In this document: positions 16,484 through 25,926 of the stretch, piece after piece
Layout of the letters: each line of letters begins with the position of its first letter
Position numbering within the stretch: position 1 is the first letter of the stretch
NCBI GenBank assembly: GCA_017448965.1
Contig: JAFSKK010000009.1
Location: forward strand, 118,469-182,468
Length of the DNA: 64,000 nucleotides
Origin: Bacteroidaceae bacterium
Lineage (GTDB): Bacteria; Bacteroidota; Bacteroidia; Bacteroidales; Bacteroidaceae
Reading direction: 5' to 3'
Position numbers and translations under genes: made by a program
Notes under the pieces: generated by a model
Databases searched by the model: none
The model's input: only the letters and a program-made list of their open reading frames with translations
Told to the model about the DNA's origin: nothing

Positions 16484-19042
16484 TTACTTCAATATATTTG
16501 CAATGGTCACCATCATGGTTGCAATAGAGGCTGCCGATGTTCCCATTGCTGCATATTCGGCTGTGGTCATCTTGTTCTTCTGCTTCTTCGATGGCACCAC
16601 AATCGTGCACCCTGGCTGCACAGCCTTCTTGCTATGGTGACTGAGCAGTTCTACAGAACCATTCGCATAAATAGCATAAACACGACGTTTACGCGCATTG
16701 TCACCATAACCACCAGCGTGTTCTATGTAATACTTGAGGAATTCGCCCTTCCTGTAGTTCATCGAGATGGGGTACATCACATCGCCACTTACTTTCACGG
16801 TGGAAGAATACTGCGGCACAATCAGTCGGTCATTCTCACGCAACACGATGTCGTCCACCCCTCCAGGATGCTTCATCGCCTCTTCCAGGTCGATAGCAAC
16901 GGGGAAGGTGTTGCCAATGTCCAACTTCATCAGCAAGAGCGAATCGGCACGTTCCAAGTCGAACTTTCCATTATCACTTTGCATGGCCTCTTCATACAAG
17001 GCTATCTGCGCAGCTCTGAGCGATGCCTCCTGCTGCTGACGTTCCTCTTCTGTCATGCGACGCTCCAAACGGGCACCTTTCGCATAACCGAAGTTGTCAA
17101 CGCCACCTGCATCCTTCACCAAGTCGCTCAACCGATAGTTCTTGTCGGTCATCGCATAAAAGCCTGGGAAGTTCACAGAACCTGCAACGCTGACATTCTT
17201 TTGTTCCATATACGTAGGACTTCTTCTGATCACCACCTGATCGTAGGGTTCGAGCGTGAATCCCTGCTCGCCGTCTATCACAAAGCCATCTTTCAACGCA
17301 AACGTGAAAGTCTGCGTCATGGACTCCTCGCTGCTCAAAGACCGGGCATTATTGATACGACGATAGACATTGACCTTGGCGGTTGAAGCGGCTTCGGTCA
17401 ATCCACCTGCCTGCAACACGAGGTCTTCAATCGTGGTGTTCTCTGCATACACGTATGTACCAGGGTAGCGAACTTCGCCCGTGATGACAAATGTACGTTC
17501 ACCTTCCATATCCCTCTTGCTTGGGATGAACAGCACGTCATTCTTGCGCAATGGAATGTCAGGCACTTCACCTTGCATGATGCCCTTGATGTCAACAGGC
17601 AACACCTCCAGCGTCAGGTCTTCTTTCTGACGATGCATGACGGCTCTGTTGGTGAAAGCATCTTCACGGAGTCCTTCTGCGGCATTGATCAGGTCTCTCA
17701 CGCTACAGATATGACTGCCAAGTTCATACATACCGCTATGGAAGACGGCTCCACGCACTTCCACCATGTTGGCATAACGAGCCACAACGCTATCCACATA
17801 AATGGAATCGCCATCGGCCAGCGTGAAGGTGCTCCAGTCAAACTCGCCCACCGTATGCATCGAGTATTCTGCTCCATTTTTACGGGTGACACGAATGCTT
17901 TTCTTGTAAGCATCTCCTGCAAAACCACCCGAATAATCAAGGATGGTGGCCAAACTCTCTGTCTTCTTCATCTCATAGAACATGGGGCGCTTCACTTTTC
18001 CGTGAATCTCCACCAAGGCATCGTATGGCCCCACAACAATAATGTCGTTGTCGCTCAACCGCACATCGCCTCGGGCATTTCCGTTCAGAATGTAGTCATA
18101 CACGTCAACGGTCGAGATGACCCTTCCCTGACGATACACCTTGATGTTACGCAACGTACCGATGTCGTTGATGCCACCTGCTGCATATAGCGCATTAAAA
18201 GCGGAAGAAAGAGAACTCAAGGTATAGGTTCCTGGCACATTCACCTCGCCCATCACCTGCACCTGAATGCTTCTTGTGCCGCCGACAGCCAGCGAGATGC
18301 TTGAACCTGAATAGTATTGTCCTAACCGAGAACGGAGATAAGAGGTTGCCTCGCCCACACTCATGCCGCCAATCTTGCAGGGACCAATGCCTGTGATGAC
18401 TACGGTTCCATCTGGAGAGATGGTCTCCGTGAAAGTCTCCTGCGAAGCTCCCCACACATCAATAATCACCTCGTCGCCAGCACCCAAACGGTAGTTGGTT
18501 GGGGTGGCCATGTTCATGTTAGGCTGAAAAGTCAGCATCTGATTGTTGAAGATGTTGCGGCCAAACACCTGATTCTCATCGCTGAACTTGTTCTGGAAAT
18601 AAGCCAAAGAGTCGATGTCAAGAAAGGCAACTCCATCATTCAACGCCTGCGTACGCTCCTCCAAGGTGCCGTAGTTGCGGTTCTGCATGCGTTGCTGCGA
18701 CTGAACCATATACTGGTTCTGCATCTGCGACTGCTCACCACGTTGCTGCTGTTCTGTGCGCAAGCGCGATTGCGATTTTCCCTCATTCTGCCCTGTCAAA
18801 TCCGTTGCACCCAACGCACTCTGTTCGGCCTCTGCCATCTTACGCACACGCCTCAGTTGCTCAGGTGTAACACCCTTTTTCAGCAATTTCGTCACAATCT
18901 GTTGTTGAGTAGTTCCACGCTCCATCTCCGAACGGATGAAACTCATCACCTGAGTATCCGACATGGACTGAGCGAAAGCAGAGGGGGCAGCAATGGCAAG
19001 CCCGATAACCAAAACAATTCTTTTGAAGAAAGAAATCTTCAT
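16484..19042 (-). CDS. Wza-like polysaccharide export protein with SLBB repeats
   Basis: Large periplasmic/outer-membrane export protein of 852 residues. It has a signal peptide (residues 1-24, ending SAFAQ), then a Gln-rich, charged segment, then a polysaccharide-export domain starting near NYRLGAGDEVIIDVWG (about residue 185) and several SLBB-type domains, each with the pattern V.G.V..PG.Y (for example QVMGEVNVPGTYTLSSL and VFITGEVRYPGTYVYAEN-like segments). It is longer than E. coli Wza because of extra SLBB units, common in Bacteroidales. There is no lipobox Cys. It heads the wza-wzz-wzy unit. Confidence 0.85.
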   Translation of the reverse strand: MKISFFKRIVLVIGLAIAAPSAFAQSMSDTQVMSFIRSEMERGTTQQQIVTKLLKKGVTPEQLRRVRKMAEAEQSALGATDLTGQNEGKSQSRLRTEQQQRGEQSQMQNQYMVQSQQRMQNRNYGTLEERTQALNDGVAFLDIDSLAYFQNKFSDENQVFGRNIFNNQMLTFQPNMNMATPTNYRLGAGDEVIIDVWGASQETFTETISPDGTVVITGIGPCKIGGMSVGEATSYLRSRLGQYYSGSSISLAVGGTRSIQVQVMGEVNVPGTYTLSSLSSAFNALYAAGGINDIGTLRNIKVYRQGRVISTVDVYDYILNGNARGDVRLSDNDIIVVGPYDALVEIHGKVKRPMFYEMKKTESLATILDYSGGFAGDAYKKSIRVTRKNGAEYSMHTVGEFDWSTFTLADGDSIYVDSVVARYANMVEVRGAVFHSGMYELGSHICSVRDLINAAEGLREDAFTNRAVMHRQKEDLTLEVLPVDIKGIMQGEVPDIPLRKNDVLFIPSKRDMEGERTFVITGEVRYPGTYVYAENTTIEDLVLQAGGLTEAASTAKVNVYRRINNARSLSSEESMTQTFTFALKDGFVIDGEQGFTLEPYDQVVIRRSPTYMEQKNVSVAGSVNFPGFYAMTDKNYRLSDLVKDAGGVDNFGYAKGARLERRMTEEERQQQEASLRAAQIALYEEAMQSDNGKFDLERADSLLLMKLDIGNTFPVAIDLEEAMKHPGGVDDIVLRENDRLIVPQYSSTVKVSGDVMYPISMNYRKGEFLKYYIEHAGGYGDNARKRRVYAIYANGSVELLSHHSKKAVQPGCTIVVPSKKQKNKMTTAEYAAMGTSAASIATMMVTIANILK

Positions 19043-19091
19043 GTTGCTATTATGTGAGATTTAGATATTAAACTGTAGTAATTAGCTTTGA

Positions 19092-19105
19092 ATGATAGCT
19101 ATCAT
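19092..19105. promoter_or_regulatory. 14-bp perfect palindrome in the wza leader
   Basis: ATGATAGCTATCAT is a perfect palindrome between the predicted wza transcription start (about 19163) and the wza ATG, in an A+T-rich stretch. It could be an operator or a short mRNA hairpin. No regulator gene is adjacent. Confidence 0.35.
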
Positions 19106-19166
19106 GATATATTTATATAACGAATGCCTTTTACATTTATTATATTAAAAAATCACAAAAACCGGG

Positions 19167-19174
19167 CAAAGTTA
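19167..19174 (-). promoter_or_regulatory. -7 promoter element of wza-wzz-wzy (TAACTTTG)
   Basis: Exact minus-strand TAnnTTTG match. It predicts a leader of about 120 nt before wza. No clear -33 TTTG. A weaker plus-strand box (TAATTTCG, 19219-19226) may serve the divergent peptidase gene. Confidence 0.45.
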
Positions 19175-19257
19175 GCAACAATTTATGGATAAACCACTAA
19201 CAACTCATGTTTTTTCACTAATTTCGCAACCAAAACATAAACAGAACCCTTTTTCAC

Positions 19258-20643
19258 ATGAAAAAAGTCACACTTTCTTTAGCATTGCTGGGCTGCGTCG
19301 CTGTGGCTTCAGCACAAAACATCTCACAGGAGATGCTCACCAGATTTGCAAAAGCCAATCAAATTACAGGTAGCGAACGTGCCATCAAAAACGCTCTGGC
19401 AGTAGGCCCCGTTTCTTCATTGGCCACTAATCAAGAGAACCTGGTGGAACAAAACACCTACTTCTCCAACTCCGTGCCTTCAAAAGGCATCACCGACCAA
19501 AAGTCATCGGGACGCTGTTGGCTCTTCACGGGGCTTAATGTGCTGAGAGCGAAGATGATGAAAGAGCAGAGCCTGCCCACAACCATGGAGTTCTCGCAGA
19601 ATTACCTGTTCTTCTACGACCAACTGGAGAAGTCGAACCTCTTCCTGCAAGCCGTCATCGACACACGCCAAAAGCCGATGGACGACCAAACGGTCATGTG
19701 GCTCTTCCAAAATCCCCTCTCCGACGGAGGCACATTCACAGGAGTGGCCGACCTTGTGGCGAAATACGGATTGGTGCCCAAGGGAGTGATGCCCGAAACT
19801 TACACCTCCAACAACACCAGCCAGTTCACCACGTTCCTCAAGCGCAAACTGCGTGAAGACGCCTTGGCTTTGCGCGAGAACCCCAAGGCTTCCAACAAGG
19901 AGCTGATGGCCAAGAAGGAGCAGTTCCTCTCCGAGATCTACCACATGCTCACCCTCGGATTTGGCACACCCGTCACAGAGTTCACATGGGCACCCAAGGA
20001 CTATGACGGAAGAGCCGTCTATCCGCCCAAACGCTACACACCCCAGTCGTTCTACAAAGAGTTCATCAATCTCGACCTTCAGAACGACTACATCATGCTG
20101 ATGAACGACCCGACACGCGACTACTGGAAGACCTACGAGATTCAGTATGACCGCCACACCTACGACGGCCACAACTGGCTCTACCTGAACGTGCCGATGC
20201 AGGACATCAAGGAGGCTGCCATCGCTTCCATCAAGGACAGCACCATGATGTACTTCTCATGCGACGTGAACAAGTTCCTCGACCGTTCGCGTGGCATTGC
20301 CGACCTCGCCAACTACAACTTCGATGAGATTTTTGGCGTTCACTTCGGCATGGACAAGGCGCAACGCATCAAGTCGTTCGATTCAGGCTCCACACACGCC
20401 ATGACCCTGAAAGCCGTTGACCTCGACGAAGCAGGCAAGCCCATCAAATGGGAGGTGGAGAACTCTTGGGGAGCTGGCAGCGGACACCAAGGCCACATCA
20501 TCATGACCGACGAGTGGTTTGACAATTACATGTTCCGCTTGGTCATCAACAAGAAATACGCATCCGAGAAAATCATCAAAGCCAGCCAGCAGAAGCCTAC
20601 CCTCCTGCCTTGCTGGGATCCAATGTTCTGTTCAGAAGAGTAA
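19258..20643 (+). CDS. Exported C1B aminopeptidase C / bleomycin-hydrolase-like peptidase
   Basis: Papain-like cysteine aminopeptidase of 461 residues with an N-terminal signal peptide (residues 1-19), so it acts outside the cytoplasm, unlike classical cytosolic PepC. The catalytic triad is intact: C87 in SSGRCW, H380 in GSTHAMT and N402 in VENSWG. The length fits the bleomycin hydrolase family. It is followed by pepT after 2 bp, so the two probably form a peptide-degradation operon. The start is supported by the signal peptide. Confidence 0.9.
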   Translation: MKKVTLSLALLGCVAVASAQNISQEMLTRFAKANQITGSERAIKNALAVGPVSSLATNQENLVEQNTYFSNSVPSKGITDQKSSGRCWLFTGLNVLRAKMMKEQSLPTTMEFSQNYLFFYDQLEKSNLFLQAVIDTRQKPMDDQTVMWLFQNPLSDGGTFTGVADLVAKYGLVPKGVMPETYTSNNTSQFTTFLKRKLREDALALRENPKASNKELMAKKEQFLSEIYHMLTLGFGTPVTEFTWAPKDYDGRAVYPPKRYTPQSFYKEFINLDLQNDYIMLMNDPTRDYWKTYEIQYDRHTYDGHNWLYLNVPMQDIKEAAIASIKDSTMMYFSCDVNKFLDRSRGIADLANYNFDEIFGVHFGMDKAQRIKSFDSGSTHAMTLKAVDLDEAGKPIKWEVENSWGAGSGHQGHIIMTDEWFDNYMFRLVINKKYASEKIIKASQQKPTLLPCWDPMFCSEE

Positions 20644-20645
20644 CC

Positions 20646-21869
20646 ATGGAAATAGTAGAACGTTTCTTGAAATATGTCTCCTTCGACACACAATCGTCGG
20701 AGGAAACGGGCACAACGCCATCGACAGAAAAACAGCGAGTCTTCGCCAATTACCTGAAAGAAGAACTAAAAAAAGAAGGATTGCAAGAGGTTGAACTTGA
20801 CGAACTTGGCTACCTTTATGCGACCCTTTACTCTAACACCGACAAAGAGGTTCCCACCATCGGTTTCATCGCCCACATGGACACCAGTCCTGATGCTTCT
20901 GGCACAAACGTGAAGCCACGAATTGTTGAGAATTATGACGGCAGCGACATCGTGCTGTCTGATGGCATCGTCACCTCTGTGGAGAAATTCCCCGAACTGC
21001 TCAACCACAAAGGCGAAGACCTCATCGTGACCGACGGAACCACCCTGCTCGGAGCCGACGACAAGGCTGGCATCGCCGAAATTGTGCAGGCGATGGTCTA
21101 TCTGCAGCAACATCCCGAAATCAAGCACGGCACGATTCGTGTGGGCTTCAATCCCGACGAAGAGATTGGCTTGGGTGCCCACCATTTTGATGTGGAGAAA
21201 TTCGGTTGCGACTTCGCCTACACGATGGATGGCAGCGAAGTGGGCGAGATAGAGTTCGAGAACTTCAATGCCGCCTCCGCCAAAATCACCATCAACGGCT
21301 GTTCCGTCCATCCTGGCTATGCGAAGGACAAGATGCTCAATGCCGCCCGCATCGCCACCGAACTGGTCAGCATGCTGCCTGCCGACGAGACCCCTGAGAC
21401 GACCGAAGGCTACGAAGGTTTCTTCCATCTCACCCACATCAGCGGCACCTGCGAGAAGGCGCAACTCTCCTTCATCATCCGCGACCACGACCGAGAGTAT
21501 TTCGAGAGCAGAAAGTCAGAAATGACTGATATTGTGGACACTATCAACGAGAAATACGGCAACATCGCCACCCTCGAACTGAAAGACCAATACTACAACA
21601 TGCGCGAGAAAGTGGAGGACAAGATGTACATCATCGACATCGCCAAAGAAGCCATCTCAGCCGCTGGCATGACCCCCAAAATACGTGCCATCCGAGGCGG
21701 TACCGACGGAGCCCAACTCTCCTTCAAAGGACTCCCCTGCCCCAACATCTTCGCAGGCGGACTCAACTTCCACGGCCCTCATGAGTTCTGTCCCGTACAG
21801 AGCCTCGAGAAAGCCATGATGACCATCGTGAACATCTGTTCTATCACGGAAAAGACACTCGGGCAATAG
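20646..21869 (+). CDS. pepT: Peptidase T (tripeptide aminopeptidase)
   Basis: Cytosolic M20B metallopeptidase of 407 residues that removes the N-terminal residue of tripeptides. The di-zinc and catalytic motifs are all present: [46 protein letters not shown] and the C-terminal FHGPHEF. ATG 20646 is preferred to an upstream in-frame start at 20610 that lies inside the preceding gene. Only 2 bp separate it from the C1B peptidase stop. Confidence 0.94.
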   Translation: MEIVERFLKYVSFDTQSSEETGTTPSTEKQRVFANYLKEELKKEGLQEVELDELGYLYATLYSNTDKEVPTIGFIAHMDTSPDASGTNVKPRIVENYDGSDIVLSDGIVTSVEKFPELLNHKGEDLIVTDGTTLLGADDKAGIAEIVQAMVYLQQHPEIKHGTIRVGFNPDEEIGLGAHHFDVEKFGCDFAYTMDGSEVGEIEFENFNAASAKITINGCSVHPGYAKDKMLNAARIATELVSMLPADETPETTEGYEGFFHLTHISGTCEKAQLSFIIRDHDREYFESRKSEMTDIVDTINEKYGNIATLELKDQYYNMREKVEDKMYIIDIAKEAISAAGMTPKIRAIRGGTDGAQLSFKGLPCPNIFAGGLNFHGPHEFCPVQSLEKAMMTIVNICSITEKTLGQ

Positions 21870-21925
21870 ACTCAACGGCATTGCCTCTTAAACGGTGCTT
21901 CCCCTTCTTTTCGTTCATCAAAGAA

Positions 21926-22360
21926 TCATTCCTCATCGTCCATCTCGTCATCCTCATCGTCGAAATCGAAGTCGAAGTCGCCAAAGAAGGCGGGTTGGAT
22001 GAAGTCGTCGAGTTCGCGACGTTCCTTCTTGGTGGGACGACCTGTTCCACGTGCTCTGCCGACGAAGCCGCTGATGCGGTTCATCTCGAGAAGTTCCAAT
22101 TGCTCCTTGGCCGTCACGTTCTCCAACACTTCGGGCACCAGCTTGGCGCCCACACGGTTCTGGATGGCCTTGAGCACCTTGAAAGAGTATGTGATGGGTG
22201 GTTTGCGCACTTCGATGATGTCGCCCTCTTTAATCATCTTGGAGGCCTTCTGCTTCACTCCTCCTATCGTGATGCGTCCATTCTTGCAGGCATCGGCAGC
22301 GATGGAGCGTGTCTTGAATATACGTGCTGCCCACAACCATTTGTCCAATCGTGCTTCCAT
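21926..22360 (-). CDS. hslR: S4-domain RNA-binding protein, Hsp15-like
   Basis: Small RNA-binding protein of 144 residues. The N-terminal S4 domain (MEARLDKWLWAARIFKTRS, then ACKNGRITIGG) matches Hsp15/HslR, which binds stalled 50S subunits carrying nascent chains in E. coli. The C-terminal tail is very acidic, a run of Asp/Glu/Phe (residues about 125-144), which differs from E. coli and is commonly seen in Bacteroidetes versions. It lies directly after pth (1 bp gap) in a translation-related unit. Confidence 0.88.
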   Translation of the reverse strand: MEARLDKWLWAARIFKTRSIAADACKNGRITIGGVKQKASKMIKEGDIIEVRKPPITYSFKVLKAIQNRVGAKLVPEVLENVTAKEQLELLEMNRISGFVGRARGTGRPTKKERRELDDFIQPAFFGDFDFDFDDEDDEMDDEE

Positions 22361-22361
22361 C

Positions 22362-22925
22362 CTATTTCTTGTTATATTGGTTCATCGTGCGGTCAAGCCC
22401 CTGTAGGCAGAAACTCTTGATCATCTCGCCGACATACTCCACTTTCTCATCGATGATTTTGTTGTCCTCATCGCTGAACTGGCCGAGCACAAAGTCCACC
22501 TGTGTGCCACGAGGGAACTCGTTGCCAATGCCGAACTTGATGCGGGCATAGTCCTGAGTCATCATGCACGACGCTATGTTTTTCAATCCGTTATGTCCAC
22601 CATCGCTACCGCTTCCACGCATGCGGATCTTGCCGACAGGAAGGCTGAGGTCATCAACGAGGACGAGGATGCGCTCCACAGGAATCTTCTCCTGCTGCGA
22701 CCAATAGCGCACAGCCTGACCTGAGAGGTTCATGTAGGTGGAAGGCTTGAGCAAAACGAGTTCTGCATTCTTCACACGCGTCCTGGCGACAAAGCCATAC
22801 CGCTTGTCTTGCCATTCTGCACCCTGCTTCTCCGCAAAGGCATCAATCACTCGGAAACCGATGTTGTGACGGGTTCCTTCATATTCACGGCCAATGTTGC
22901 CAAGACCCACTACCAAATACTTCAT
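22362..22925 (-). CDS. pth: Peptidyl-tRNA hydrolase
   Basis: Releases tRNA from prematurely dropped peptidyl-tRNA. The 187-residue form starting at 22925 opens with the canonical [10 protein letters not shown]; the catalytic His is H20 in TRHNIGF, and the other conserved segments are [10 protein letters not shown] and [14 protein letters not shown], with [10 protein letters not shown]. An in-frame ATG at 22979 would add 18 residues with no family counterpart, so I prefer the shorter form. It lies downstream of rplY on the same strand after a terminator, and 1 bp before hslR. Confidence 0.93.
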   Translation of the reverse strand: MKYLVVGLGNIGREYEGTRHNIGFRVIDAFAEKQGAEWQDKRYGFVARTRVKNAELVLLKPSTYMNLSGQAVRYWSQQEKIPVERILVLVDDLSLPVGKIRMRGSGSDGGHNGLKNIASCMMTQDYARIKFGIGNEFPRGTQVDFVLGQFSDEDNKIIDEKVEYVGEMIKSFCLQGLDRTMNQYNKK

Positions 22926-22990
22926 ACTGTTATCTTCCGTTTCAGCGGGCTTGCGCCGAAACAAATCCAACAACCACATATTATCATATA

Positions 22991-23038
22991 TAAAAAGAGA
23001 GTGTACCGCACACCAGAGGGGCAGCGCGATACACTCTC
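22991..23038 (-). terminator. Intrinsic terminator after rplY
   Basis: On the minus strand GAGAGTGTA (23038-23030) pairs with TACACTCTC (23005-22997), with further CGC/GCG pairing inside, and is followed by TTTTTATA. Placed 31 bp after the rplY stop. Partial read-through to pth is possible since no strong promoter is seen in the short gap. Confidence 0.75.
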
Positions 23039-23068
23039 AGAACTTCACTTCTGTTGTAGCACTCTCGC

Positions 23069-23671
23069 TTACTCAGCTGACTCAGCCTCTGCAGCAGCGG
23101 CACGAGCGGCACGAGTCATACGAACAGCACAAACGACCACTTCTTTCGAAGTGATGATCTCGAGGTTGTCGTAGGAGAGTTCTGCCACCTTCATAGACTT
23201 GCCAAGTGCAAGGTTGGTCACGTCGATGTCGAGTGTGTCGGGGAACTGAGTGTAAAGTGCCTTCACAGCCAACTTGCGAACGTTGAGCGTGAGCTTACCA
23301 CCGGCACGTACACCTTCTGCAAGACCGTTGAGCTTCACAGGAATCTCGAACACAACTGGCTTGTCCTCGGTAATCTGATAGAAGTCAACGTGTACAGGAC
23401 GGTCGGTCACGAAGTCGCACTGGAGATCCTTCAGGATAGCCTTGACAGGAGTGCCGTCCACGATGAGGTTGACGATGTATACGTTAGGAGTGTAAAGCAA
23501 CTTGGCCAGTTCCTTCTCCGAAATCTTGATGGTTTTTGCTACAGGAAGACCCTTCTCGTCTTTCTCTACGCCGTAGAAAACGGCTGGAATCATGCCTTCG
23601 CGACGGAGGTCACGGCTGGCTTTCTTGCCATACTCTGTACGAGTCTGGGCGTTCAAAGTAATTTCTTTCAT
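23069..23671 (-). CDS. rplY: 50S ribosomal protein L25 (general stress protein Ctc type)
   Basis: A 5S-rRNA-binding ribosomal protein of 200 residues. The N-terminal L25 domain (KKASRDLRREGMIPAVFYG) is joined to the beta-rich TL5/CTC C-terminal domain (PVHVDFYQI, then VPVKLNGLAEGVRAGG-like segment), giving the long Ctc form rather than the short E. coli form. The C-terminus is Ala/Glu-rich. It has its own strong promoter and a leader of about 130 nt that contains a hairpin, and ends at a clear terminator. Confidence 0.95.
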   Translation of the reverse strand: MKEITLNAQTRTEYGKKASRDLRREGMIPAVFYGVEKDEKGLPVAKTIKISEKELAKLLYTPNVYIVNLIVDGTPVKAILKDLQCDFVTDRPVHVDFYQITEDKPVVFEIPVKLNGLAEGVRAGGKLTLNVRKLAVKALYTQFPDTLDIDVTNLALGKSMKVAELSYDNLEIITSKEVVVCAVRMTRAARAAAAEAESAE

Positions 23672-23803
23672 TTTCTTTAATTTTTGTGTTACTATAAATT
23701 AAGTTTATTTCAGCAATCCTTCAACAGATTGCTGGCGCTTAATTCGCCATCACACGAATGCATTCACGGGGATGATGCTAATGTGTTGCCCAAAAAAGCG
23801 GCA
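23672..23803 (-). promoter_or_regulatory. Structured 5' leader of rplY
   Basis: About 130 nt between the predicted start site and the rplY ATG. It contains a perfect 8-bp stem with 8-nt loop (23711-23718 with 23727-23734) and a smaller GGCG/CGCC stem (23734-23737 with 23745-23748). A leader for autoregulation by L25 is an inference; no known Bacteroidetes motif was recognised. Confidence 0.35.
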
Positions 23804-23834
23804 CAAAGGTACAACTTTTGCCAAAGATGACAAA
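23804..23834 (-). promoter_or_regulatory. Promoter of rplY
   Basis: Minus strand: TTTG (23834-23831), 19-bp spacer, TACCTTTG (23811-23804). Both boxes match the Bacteroidales consensus exactly and the spacing is ideal. Confidence 0.75.
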
Positions 23835-23917
23835 AGTTTTCCCTTCTTTTTTCTGTTTTACATGTCATTAAGAGGACTTCACGAGCGAACATCGCCCGTT
23901 TTTGCCCCCTTCATTCA

Positions 23918-24322
23918 TCAAAAGATGTCCTTAACTTTATCCAGGAAGCTCTTCTTTTCTGGCTTCTCAGCTTCATCGTCTGCAGCCGTTTCTCCTGCAG
24001 CCAAAGGCTCGTTGCTTTCTTGCACAGAATCAGCAGAACCATTTTCCTTTATGGCAGCCTCAACCGACAGATTTCCCTTTGCCACTTCGAGCGTTCGGCT
24101 CAAAGCGACCATAAACTTTTCATAATCCTCCTTGTAAAGAAACAGTTTGTGCTTTTGAAAAGAAAAGCGAGGATTCTCAGGAGTTCCCTCATTGATCTTC
24201 TTGCTCTCCGTAATCGCAATGTACTTGTCACCGTTTCTGCTCTGCTTCACATCAAAGTAGTAGATGCGCTTGCCCGCCTTAACACCTTCTGAGTAAACCA
24301 GGTCTTTTTCTATTTCACCCAT
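23918..24322 (-). CDS. DUF3276 family protein (PUR-like nucleic acid binding)
   Basis: Protein of 134 residues. The first 80 residues (VYSEGVKAGKRIYYFDVKQS, then GDKYIAITESKK) match the DUF3276 family, a PUR-alpha-like fold thought to bind single-stranded nucleic acid in Bacteroidetes and spirochetes. The C-terminal 50 residues are acidic and low-complexity, ending KKSFLDKVKDIF. ATG 24322 (MGEIEKDLVYS) is the family start; the longer open frame upstream is A+T-rich leader. No operon partner. Exact role unknown. Confidence 0.85.
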   Translation of the reverse strand: MGEIEKDLVYSEGVKAGKRIYYFDVKQSRNGDKYIAITESKKINEGTPENPRFSFQKHKLFLYKEDYEKFMVALSRTLEVAKGNLSVEAAIKENGSADSVQESNEPLAAGETAADDEAEKPEKKSFLDKVKDIF

Positions 24323-24497
24323 AATCTCTGTTTTTATGTTTATGTTTACCTTTTTATAAATGTTATTACTGTTAGTTTTACGTAATTTTGCCACAAAATT
24401 GTCGCTTTTTTTTGTTTTACACAAGATTTTAAGCCGTTTTTTTCAGTTTGCAACAATCATTCACATAAAAAAAGGCTGTTTTTTCAGATTAAATCAC

Positions 24498-24505
24498 TAA
24501 ATTTG
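24498..24505 (+). promoter_or_regulatory. -7 promoter element of the nusB operon (TAAATTTG)
   Basis: Exact consensus match, giving a leader of about 100 nt before nusB. No perfect -33 box. The 285-bp gap (24323-24607) also holds an AATTTTG/CAAAATT inverted repeat at 24384-24400 and otherwise nothing recognisable. Confidence 0.5.
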
Positions 24506-24607
24506 CACCCGAAAACAAGCGAACAACACTATAAGAAAACGGCAAGCAGCCGATGTGCAACTGCTTGGAACAAAATTACACAAAATACAAAAAAGGAGTT
24601 TTTTGAC

Positions 24608-25534
24608 ATGATTAACCGTACTCTCATCCGTCTGAAAATCGTACAACTCATGTACGCATATTATCAGAACAACAGTAAAAACATCGAAACAGCAGAAAAG
24701 GAACTTCTTTTCAGCTTATCAAAAGCATACGACCTCTATAACTATCTGCTCCTGCTTATGGTGAGCGTCTCGCGTTACGCCGTGCAGCAAGTGGAGCATA
24801 AAGAGCAACTCAACAGGGTGGCACACATCGACGAGAAAGTCAGCCACCGCTTTGCCGACAATCGCTTCACGGCACAACTTGAAATCAACAAGCAGTTGAA
24901 GGACTTCGTTGAGACCAAGAAGAAGACTTGGGACAGCGACTTCGACTACATCAAGAAGTTGTATGCCGACATCGAGCAAAGCGAGTATTACAAAGAATAC
25001 ATGGCAATGGAAAAGGTCACCTATGCTGACGACCGCGAACTTTGGCGCAAGCTCTACAAGAACATCATCATGAAGGACGAACGCATCGATGATATTCTCG
25101 AAGACCAAAGCCTCTACTGGAACGATGACCGCGAAGTGGTTGACACCTTTGTGCTCAAAACCATCAAGCGCTTCGACCCTGCCAACGGCGCAAATCAGGA
25201 ACTCGTGCCCGAATACAAAGACATTGAAGATCAGGACTTCGCCACCCGCTTGTTCCGTCGTGTCATCATCAACGACGAATACTACCGTTCCCTCATCGGC
25301 AAATGCATCAAGAACTGGGAGTTCAACCGCTTGGCCTACATGGATGTCATCATCATGCAAATCGCCGTGGCCGAGTTCCTGAGCTTCCCCCAGATTCCCA
25401 TCTCCGTCACCATCAACGAGTATGTGGAAATTGCCAAGTGGTACAGCACACCCAAGAGCGCCGGCTATGTCAACGGCACCCTCGACGCGCTGGCAAAGAT
25501 GCTGAAGAAGGAAAACATCTTGACAAAGAACTAA
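24608..25534 (+). CDS. nusB: Transcription antitermination factor NusB
   Basis: Protein of 308 residues, twice the length of E. coli NusB. The NusB fold is in the C-terminal part (RVIINDEYYRSLIGKCIKNW, RLAYMDVIIMQIAVAEFL, PISVTINEYVEIAKWYSTPK), as in other Bacteroidetes NusB proteins that carry an N-terminal helical extension. It supports antitermination and rRNA transcription. ATG 24608 opens MINRTLIRLKIVQLMY, the conserved NusB start; an upstream in-frame ATG at 24503 is inside the promoter region. First gene of nusB-yajC-ybbR-coaE-DUF5606. Confidence 0.93.
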   Translation: MINRTLIRLKIVQLMYAYYQNNSKNIETAEKELLFSLSKAYDLYNYLLLLMVSVSRYAVQQVEHKEQLNRVAHIDEKVSHRFADNRFTAQLEINKQLKDFVETKKKTWDSDFDYIKKLYADIEQSEYYKEYMAMEKVTYADDRELWRKLYKNIIMKDERIDDILEDQSLYWNDDREVVDTFVLKTIKRFDPANGANQELVPEYKDIEDQDFATRLFRRVIINDEYYRSLIGKCIKNWEFNRLAYMDVIIMQIAVAEFLSFPQIPISVTINEYVEIAKWYSTPKSAGYVNGTLDALAKMLKKENILTKN

Positions 25535-25563
25535 ACATTAAACGATAAAAAAGCAGAAACAAC

Positions 25564-25884
25564 ATGTACAACTTAATTCAAGCAGCAGCAGCCACCAAAG
25601 GTGGATTTGATTGGAGCATGATCATCATGATTGTGGCCATGTTCGCCATCGTCTATTTCTTCATGATCAAGCCACAGCGCAAACGTCAGAAGGAAATAGA
25701 GAACTTCCGCAAGAGCCTCGCCATCGGCAGCAAGGTGGTTACAGCCAGCGGCGTGTACGGCACCGTCAAGTCACTCAACGAAGGACAGCCCTACCTCACC
25801 ATCGAGATTGCCAAGGGCGTGACCGTTCAGATTGACCGCAACTACGTTTACGCAGAAGGTAGCCAGCAGCCCCAGCAACAATAA
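25564..25884 (+). CDS. yajC: Preprotein translocase subunit YajC
   Basis: Small inner-membrane protein of 106 residues of the Sec accessory complex with SecDF. One transmembrane helix (about residues 19-37) is followed by the conserved FFMIKPQRKRQKE and the motif IGSKVVTASGVYGTV. The C-terminus is Gln-rich. It lies 29 bp after nusB in the same operon. Confidence 0.95.
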   Translation: MYNLIQAAAATKGGFDWSMIIMIVAMFAIVYFFMIKPQRKRQKEIENFRKSLAIGSKVVTASGVYGTVKSLNEGQPYLTIEIAKGVTVQIDRNYVYAEGSQQPQQQ

Positions 25885-25926
25885 GGGAAAGGCAGAGTCA
25901 CAGGCATCGCATAACACCAGAGAAGC

